DNA from: Polytrichum commune
Taxonomy: Eukaryota; Streptophyta; Polytrichopsida; Polytrichales; Polytrichaceae
DNA: 64,000 bases
Direction: 5' to 3'
Assembly (NCBI GenBank): GCA_950295325.1
Contig: OX485803.1
Coordinates: forward strand, 72,677,554-72,741,553
The notes beneath the pieces are model-generated. The model made no database searches and had not been told where the DNA came from. It worked only from the letters and a program-made list of their open reading frames with translations. Position numbers and translations under genes: made by a program. This document shows positions 56,965-64,000 of the stretch, in pieces (the first letter of the stretch is position 1; each line of letters starts with the position of its first letter).

Positions 56965-57430
56965 ATACATTAATAGGATTCAATCCACATATTATTTCAA
57001 TTGGTTCAAAATATTATATTTTTGAATGAATTGGTACGTCCATAATGTTGTTGTCAAATTTCACACCAAAAGTAATTAATATGTTATCATTGTTTAATGT
57101 TCATATCATAATTGGTGTAGATTAATAATCAGTGATCTAATTGATAGCAGTAAAATCACCCCAAATTCCTCCAATACCTGCACTTATTGATATTTTGTTA
57201 AAATTTTATTATTGTGTAAATCAACAAAAAAGACTTTTATCAATTCCTTATAACGAGTTTCTTTACCTTATGGTGTATACTTTTTAAAAACAAATTTTAA
57301 ATGATACATTGTATTAATTCTTAACATTGTTAATGATTTCTTGTAGTATAATAAATAAACTATCGACTCAAATAAACAATCTCATACATTATATCAATAG
57401 GTTGTAACTTATTGTAGGTTATATTTCTTT
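56965..57430 (-). pseudogene. OTU-peptidase-like relic, copy 1
   Basis: On the minus strand with stops ignored it reads KETRYKELIKVFFVDLHN, then GGIWGDFTAIN, then a hydrophobic strand and ITFGVKFDNNIMDVPIH, ending YFEPIE. The order of a WGD box, a hydrophobic strand and a terminal (H)FEP motif is like the C-terminal half of OTU cysteine peptidases, with Tyr where the catalytic His is expected. It aligns by eye with the copy at 57690-58100. Several stops show long decay. OTU domains occur in some mobile elements as well as in host genes; the source is not known. Confidence 0.4.
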
Positions 57431-57689
57431 TAACACCTCAATATATTTATGAGGATTTATATTGTTGAAGTCTATATTTGATCATTGAAAAAAAAGTTAT
57501 GTAAATGTATAATTATTTTGTATATTTTATCAATATATTCTTTTGAATTTGAATTTATGAAATTGATTTTTGTGAACTTTGTATACTTATCATTATTATT
57601 GTTTGGAAAATATTTACTTATTGAATCTATAATTTTGCCTTGTGTTGTTTTTGTTGGGATATATACAGTTTTAAATCTAGAAATTGCAT

Positions 57690-58100
57690 AGGTTGGTTCA
57701 ATTTTTTTAATAAAATAATATATTAATTCATTCAGTATTGAATTTAATACCTAAAATTCTACCACTATGTACATTCCACACATTAATTGGGTTTCTTAAG
57801 TAATTTGAAAGCCACTTAATTGTAGTAAAATCACCCCACACAACTCCATTAATTGAACTAAGAGATTTTTTTTAATATATTCATTTTCATTTAAGACTTC
57901 TCCGTTATGTAGATCAATTTAAAAATATTTATTTAATTTCATAATATGTGGCTCACGACCTTTTGGTGTGTTATTTACTACACAAATTTTCAAATATTAC
58001 ATAGAATTGAATCTTAACGATACAAATGTTTCTTTATACTTTAATAAATAAGAAATATAATCAAACAAACAATCACGAACATTATAAATATATGGTGGTT
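57690..58100 (-). pseudogene. OTU-peptidase-like relic, copy 2
   Basis: On the minus strand it reads NVRDCLFDYISYLLKYK (a DCLF box like the catalytic Asp-Cys region of OTU peptidases), LRFNSM, NNTPKGREPHIMKLNKYF, IDLHNGEVLNENEYI, then VVWGDFTTIKWLSNYLRNPI and VWNVHSGRILGI, ending near KKIEPT. Stops occur after SM and YF. Copy 1 follows about 680 bp further along the same strand, so this is a head-to-tail duplication. Between the copies the minus strand stays open for about 60 codons (57490-57685). Confidence 0.45.
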
Positions 58101-58229
58101 ATTTCGTTCAAGTTTTAAATGCTTTAATACATATTCTAACTTTAACATAATGTTAAAATATATGTCAACAAAGTAAATTATATAATAGAATATACTAATA
58201 TACAATGTAAAATGAGCTTGCAAATTGTA

Positions 58230-58500
58230 TGATATAATATAATTCTATATATGGTATAATTCAATATATGTAGTTGGGAACAGATAATATTAGAATATAT
58301 ATTATTCAGAATATATGCAAAATACACAAAATATATCAGATTATATTATATGCAGAATATATCAGATTTTATTATATGCAGATATATCAGAATATATATT
58401 ATGCAAAATATATTATAATATATTATATACAGAATATATCAGATTATATTATATGCAGATTATATTATAATATCATATACTTAAATATATGTGGTAATGG
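58230..58500. repeat. AT-rich tandem repeat (TATATTATATGCAGAATATATCAGA type)
   Basis: Units of about 30-45 bp sharing tatatgcaga and atatatcaga. The plus ORF 58274-58504 is a by-product. Confidence 0.8.
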
Positions 58501-61500
58501 ATAATATGATTTCAAAATAGAATAAAATATAAAATTGATGATAAAATAGAATACAATACAATACAATACAATTTCATAGATTCTACAATTTGAACAGCTG
58601 GTGATGCATAACATTATTCAACCATGTAGGTTCAATCCATAACCGACATATGCCAAATATGTGGGTCCAAATATGTGGATTATATTATGTGGGCCCCACA
58701 ACAGAATTGATTTTATACTATTCATGTATTCAAGCTGAATTTGGAATTTGAATAAACCTATATTCCGGGCACTACGCGTAGGAATGATTGTTCATCCATG
58801 AATATTTGCAAACAAAAATGTTCGTATGCAATTATTCCTTTGAGCTACTATCAAAAAATACCGATACTATCCATAATATTCTTAATATTCAAACCGACAC
58901 TATTCATTATTTATACTAGCGTCAGTTTCTTCTCATGAAGGTAAGATAGTGGAGGCCCATGTCAAATGCTAAATATAGAATGGAACACAACCATGCAGTT
59001 GAATAATGTTGTTTGTCATGTAATGTGAATTTTGAGAGTGATAAGTTAATCCCAATTCTATTGAAACTAATGATTCAAGTAGCATGTGATAGAATAACAT
59101 GATCACTTTAATAGTGACGTCTTGAGTAGTTTTTAAATGTGATTAAAATTTATTAATCATAACATTATCAAGAGCTTTGTTCTCTTTCTCTTCAAAGGGC
59201 CAACCTTTCTTATTTACACCTAACATTTATGGCTCATTTAACGTTATCAATTGCTATCAACTATTCCATTCTAATAATATTTAGTGACAGTGCTTCACTT
59301 TAGCTTATTAGGCTAAATCTCAAATAGCCGTGCTAGTCAAAAAATGACCACGGAATAGTTCCCATGTAGTATGTGTCTTATTCCTAGTCCTATCGCCCTC
59401 CATACTTAGCAAGATAATGTTATGCAACTTCATGGAACCTATAAATACAAATGTAGCCTCATTGTAGCCATGACAATGACAATTGTCACTTCTCCTCAAT
59501 GTTTGGAAAATGTTTTGGACATAGTTGGTCAAGATCCTAGAATTTTCATGTCCAACCAGTTGAATGTTGACATCTTTTGGTTTCTCTTTATTTCTTGAAG
59601 GTATATTCTCTAAATTCCTAAAAAATGATCAATAATTTTCCTGAAGTCTTGAGCTTCAACCAATTATTTCTCACAGGCAACTGGTTCATTTGTAAATACT
59701 CAGTTACTATTTGGAGTTACACAATGCTATATCTTTTCACTATTAATTTGTAAATTTTGTTAATGTTAATGTTAAAATGCAAATGTTCATGTTCTATAAT
59801 GATTAGACAACCAGTTTGACCTTTGTTGGAAATATGTGAGATATATTGTAAATAGGTAAAGCATTGCATAATTAAAAATTCAGTCTTAATCTGTTGCTTT
59901 GGAACCTCCATATTAAATTGTCCCGGCACAACTTTGGATATCTTCATGGGCCCACCAAAATATCAACGAAAGCTGAATAGTGTTATGCCCAATACATAGC
60001 ATAGCCAAGACCTAATGTATCTAAGGTAGTCGGCCCCTATCTGACCAGTTATGCAAGTAAGCATATTTGCGCTTTATAATTGTTAAAAATAAAAAGAAGA
60101 AACAATTTGTATTTTCATAGTTCATAAAAACTAAATTATTATGAAATTTTAAAGTGGATATTTTCTTTGACTTATACTTGTGATGTATGCTACCTTATTT
60201 TCAATTACCAATTGGTCATAAAACAAAGAACACTTGATTCCATGATCAATAATGTGGCATCTAGATAAGCTTGCAATACAAAACCTAGTTGTCAACTTAG
60301 CCATTGACAATTGGCTAAGTTGGATTCCAAACATGACATGTAAGCAATGATTAGAAATTGATATTGTGTTGCACAAAAATCATAGAGAGGTCAATCTATG
60401 TATTTTTAGTGGCACCACACAAGAACATATGGTATTACAATAAGTGGTACTTTCCTAAGTTAGGGCATTTATTGGCACTTTCTAATTCTTTAATTCACTA
60501 AACCAACCAACTAAAATCAAGTCATTGTCCATTTTAATGGTTTAGCATCTGCATTTGCAACACCCTTATTTGAAAAAGATGAATTACCTAATTCCAACTT
60601 GAATAACAACATATACAAACAATTTTCCTATATGATCGCACACACATATGATTTGGTATATTTAGAAGTACATGCTCCAACCAAATGCATAACTAAGACT
60701 ATAACATAACAACATTCAAACTCACATACATACAATGCACACGGTAAGGATCCTAATGCACAATAATACAAACTAAAATTGATGAAAGACCAATTTTGTA
60801 TTCAGTTTTGAGCTAGAAGTTTTTTTTCATAGTGTTCAACTCAACATAATCATATGGACGACCAAAAAACACCATCTAATGTATATCCAAAGCACAAAAT
60901 AAACACACAAAACCAACTTAAAAATCATTAAAAAACGGGGTGCAACAATTTTGTTTAGAGTGTATGGGCTAAAGCCATGTAAAATAATGGTGGAGCATTG
61001 ACTTCATAGCGTTCAAAGAGCATTGTAAGTTCCAAAATGCTCACTTAGTCTTCCTCTATCCCTATGTACTATATGTACAAAAAAACATCAAAAGTAACAT
61101 CTTTGAACCTAAGACAAAACCTAGGATATTCTATAAGGAAGTTCGGGCAACTATGAGCCTCATATTTGTCCCCAACGGCAAAGAGGCTCATAATAAAGGG
61201 TTTTAAGCAAAAACATTAAATTACTAATAATTTTTTTAGCCAAAGAACCATTTAGATTAAGAAAAGACCGGCTTTAAAAAAAAGACCCTACGAGGTTGAT
61301 TATATATGTTTTATCCTTGGAGTAAGAATCTTGAACAAGAAGAGAATTATGAACCAAAGGGATAAAAGAAAAATGCCCTTTATCCGAATCGGAAATATCA
61401 AGGAGTGAGATAGCAACTAATTCAAGCAGGTATTTCATTGACAAAAATCAAGCAGTGGCCAAAAATGAGTATTTCCAGAAGCGGCCAAGAAAAAAAAATG

Positions 61501-62700
61501 AACATGACAACCACGTGCATAAAGAATTTACCAACTAGAGTACGGGGACCATGTTGCCACCATTGCCAATCAAAATTCAAATTCAAATTAAATTGACCAA
61601 GCCTTTATTGAGGCTTGGGCAAGTGGTTGCGAGGTCACTTTATTCCCCCTCAATTCACCACTCAGGGATTTGTTCCTACCTTTGAAGGGGATAAAAATCC
61701 TTTTTCCCGTCACAATTATCACTTCGCATGGCGAACATCTTTAAAATTCTAGTTAAGAAGAACAAACATTTTCCCCCTAATTTTTTTTTTAAAAAAAAAA
61801 AAAAAACCATCCCATTTCATCTTCTATTGTGGACATAAGCCATATTCCTTGTAATTAGAATTTTTATAAAAGAGGTAATATGTTTTTAAATACACCCTTA
61901 AGTTGCTGCCCCATTTTCATTTGAGTGTAGAAGACGCAAAGTTTGCAATTTAGTTCTTAGATTTTATTTGAATCTTGCCCTTTAAGTTAACTTTCCAACA
62001 ATCCTTAGCTTGTTAAAATCAAAGTTAGAAAATAGTAGTTATGAGTGTTTGAATGAAAGTATCTCAGCTGCCTCCCAAGAAACATTGACTTTATAGGCTC
62101 ATATCTATAAGATGAAACATAAATTTGCTTCAATATGTAGAAGAATTGAGGTTCTTAAAAAAATATAAGTTTGTTGAAATCAAAGTTAATGAGGAGCAAT
62201 TATGAAGGTTTGAGTGAAGGTGTTTGAGTTGCCTTTCAATTTGTAAGCACTGATTTTGTAAACTCATATCTTACAAAGGGAATATGCAGTAGCTTTGATA
62301 TTTTAAGAAAACTTGTTGTTAAATTTTCAGAAATATAAAATTTATTTCATTTGCAGCTTGTAGGTAAAAATTGTGGGTATTCAATTGGAAGGGTGTCTAC
62401 ACGTTTAAAGTCGCCAAGGCCGGAGTCCCAAAACCCTTGAATATTTAAATTGCATTTCTCTCAATATATTTTCTTATGAGTTTTTTATTGTCCAAAAAAT
62501 AAAGAAATAAGTAGACGAGTAAGTAATGAATGAATGAAGATGTAGGCAAAATAACGCCTATTGCCAATCAGGTATATATTCACTGAGTTATTCTGACAAC
62601 TAATCCAATATTCGATATTTAAGGGATATGTGTACTCTCCATCCATCCAATGAAGAAGATGTTCGTCCATTCAAGGTTGGAAGAGACAAGTAGATATTGT
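58501..62700. other. AT-rich DNA; three short minus-strand ORFs of unknown value
   Basis: Minus-strand ORFs 59320-59532, 59717-59947 and 60149-60376 read with protein-like composition and could be pieces of one decayed gene, but no domain was recognised and no splice pattern was established. The remainder shows no gene. A poly-A/T-rich tract lies at 61779-61808. Confidence 0.35.
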
Positions 62701-62763
62701 GGGTGGCCAAGAGTTGAAGTGGCGGTCGACACTCGTGGCTTGGATTAGGGTTCCGCGCCGACT

Positions 62764-62789
62764 AAGGTAGAGGGGCCCTTTCCCGCTCG
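62764..62789 (+). repeat. Left arm of a 26-bp perfect inverted repeat
   Basis: It reads aaggtagaggggccctttcc then cgctcg, an exact inverse of 63015-63040. The arms are GC-rich in an AT-rich surrounding and enclose 225 bp of AT-rich DNA without coding capacity. Confidence 0.85.
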
Positions 62790-63014
62790 AATTTCAGATT
62801 CGCATGTTCATTGGGGAGTTATTAAGGGGGAATCAATCTTGGAAGATGTGCAAATTACATTGGAAATTGGACCAATTGGAATAATTAAATTTGGATTAAT
62901 ATTGAATTAGTTATGAATTTTGGAAGGAGAACTCATAGGGGTACCCAAAACCACTCACCCCAAAAATGTACACCATGATTACATAGAAATTTGAGGTTGA
63001 GCGGTTTAAGGACC

Positions 63015-63040
63015 CGAGCGGGAAAGGGCCCCTCTACCTT
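63015..63040 (-). repeat. Right arm of a 26-bp perfect inverted repeat
   Basis: Exact inverse of 62764-62789. No flanking target duplication was found, so a MITE is possible but unproven. Confidence 0.85.
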
Positions 63041-64000
63041 ATCGCCAACCCAAGATGGAAGTCAACCAGTAAATTTTTTAACCCTACACTCTTCAATTTA
63101 GGAATGTAGGGAGCGCGGCAAAGATAAATCCTAACCCAACTCAATTTTTTATGCAAGACTAGGAGGTTAGTACCCATCTAGCTCCCTGAGGGGGTTTCCA
63201 ATTCTCATGTGTATGGAGCCACTCAGTTAAGTGTTGTGATAGTAATTTTCTCATTCATAGTTCCTTCATGTGTAGTGAAGTCGGGTTGATCTCCGGGATG
63301 ACCACTCTGTATGTTGTAGGTAATAAGGTTAACGTACTGACTCATGGAACCACCATCATGTTTTTGGCACAAGGGTTGGAGGTGATGGCCCCAACGTTTG
63401 AAAACTATGCAACATGTTGAGCATACATGTTGCCTTATTCCCCGGTCTCATTAAATTGAAAGTTCGTGGTCAAACCGTGTTAAATGAATTAATAACCATC
63501 AAAATTTGTATAACTCATGTGGACAAAAATCTAACCTAGAACTTTACTCGGATGATTGATACTACCCCTCCGGCACCAAAGATCAGAGGGTGTGCGTGTT
63601 AATCAACCTTCAAGAAACCCGCACATGGCCTTGAAGGGTTCGGGGTAGGGTGTGCATCAAACAAGTAGGTGGTGATGCCATAATTTATGAACTTAGTAAT
63701 ATAGGCTTTATTGAATCAATCATAAACTAAGAATGAAGGTTGAGACTTATATACGGTCCCCCCGTTTAGAGGATTCAATTAATAAGAGGTAAGGAATTAG
63801 ATGTGGCCCAATTCATCAAGCAAATTCATTCGTTATTCCGGCAATTTGGGCAAAAAATAACTAAAAACCACACACAGAAGGTGTAGGCTAGGTTATTTCA
63901 TTCATTAGGTTTGGGTTGCCTTGATCCCAAGGCTGGTGCGTTTGTACGTAGAGTATGATAGATTAGACATTAGATTAAAGAAATTGATGTAGCTCAGATC
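63041..64000. other. Terminal stretch of the window, no gene accepted
   Basis: Base composition becomes more balanced. On the plus strand near 63275-63415 about 45 codons read openly (GLISGMTTLYVVGNKVNVL), followed by stops. No family was recognised. Confidence 0.3.

Overview
The window looks like repeat-dense intergenic DNA from a large land-plant genome. The support is an interstitial run of TTTAGGG plant telomere-type repeats, a plant mariner-like element with CTCCCTCCGTTTC termini, a Ty3/gypsy pol without chromodomain (as in the plant Tat/Athila branch), and hAT elements with 8-bp target-site duplications (TSDs). The species cannot be told. I see no intact conventional host gene, rRNA, tRNA or CRISPR array.

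Layout. 1-5980: AT-rich DNA with a complete but broken mariner-like element (640-2570), a decayed gypsy gag relic flanked by direct repeats, and a possible SINE head. 5981-47190: a roughly 41-kb Russian doll. An old gypsy element (pol at 30147-32023 continuing at 43105-43966) has been filled by successive insertions, mostly solo LTRs of one family whose ends are TGTGAGCCC...(C/G)CTCACA. Most pairs of ends were matched by a perfect 5-bp TSD (acact, cctac, acctt, ccttg, ctttg, gagct, gagta, ggggg, gcctg). Two more such LTRs (gatgg, ttaag) lie at 47243-48512 and 49043-51558. 51559-64000: very AT-rich DNA with minus-strand relics, including a duplicated OTU-peptidase-like sequence near 57-58 kb, and a 26-bp inverted repeat near 62.8-63.0 kb.

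The most interesting object is a 14,990-bp hAT-type transposon at 8175-23164. It has 13-bp terminal inverted repeats, subterminal CGTGACGG-like repeats and the perfect 8-bp TSD agcgtccc. Besides a damaged BED/hATC transposase on the minus strand it carries a protein-kinase-like gene with an RGG-rich N-terminus, a small intact acidic ORF with its own TATA box and polyadenylation signal, and a long coiled-coil/RING-like gene. Three of these four genes have a GC-rich minisatellite array just upstream of a TATA box; the fourth has telomere-type and 82-bp repeats there. A 951-bp deletion derivative of the same family, also carrying the minisatellite, sits at 35034-35984 with its own 8-bp TSD.

A second unusual feature is the LTR family itself. 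Copies share only their ends, a TATA-like box and a 16-nt hairpin whose stem varies by compensatory changes. The middles are filled by copy-specific tandem repeats, several of them 30-34 bp long with an AGCTG/CAGCT core. All functional statements below are inferences from motifs read by eye; no search was run.
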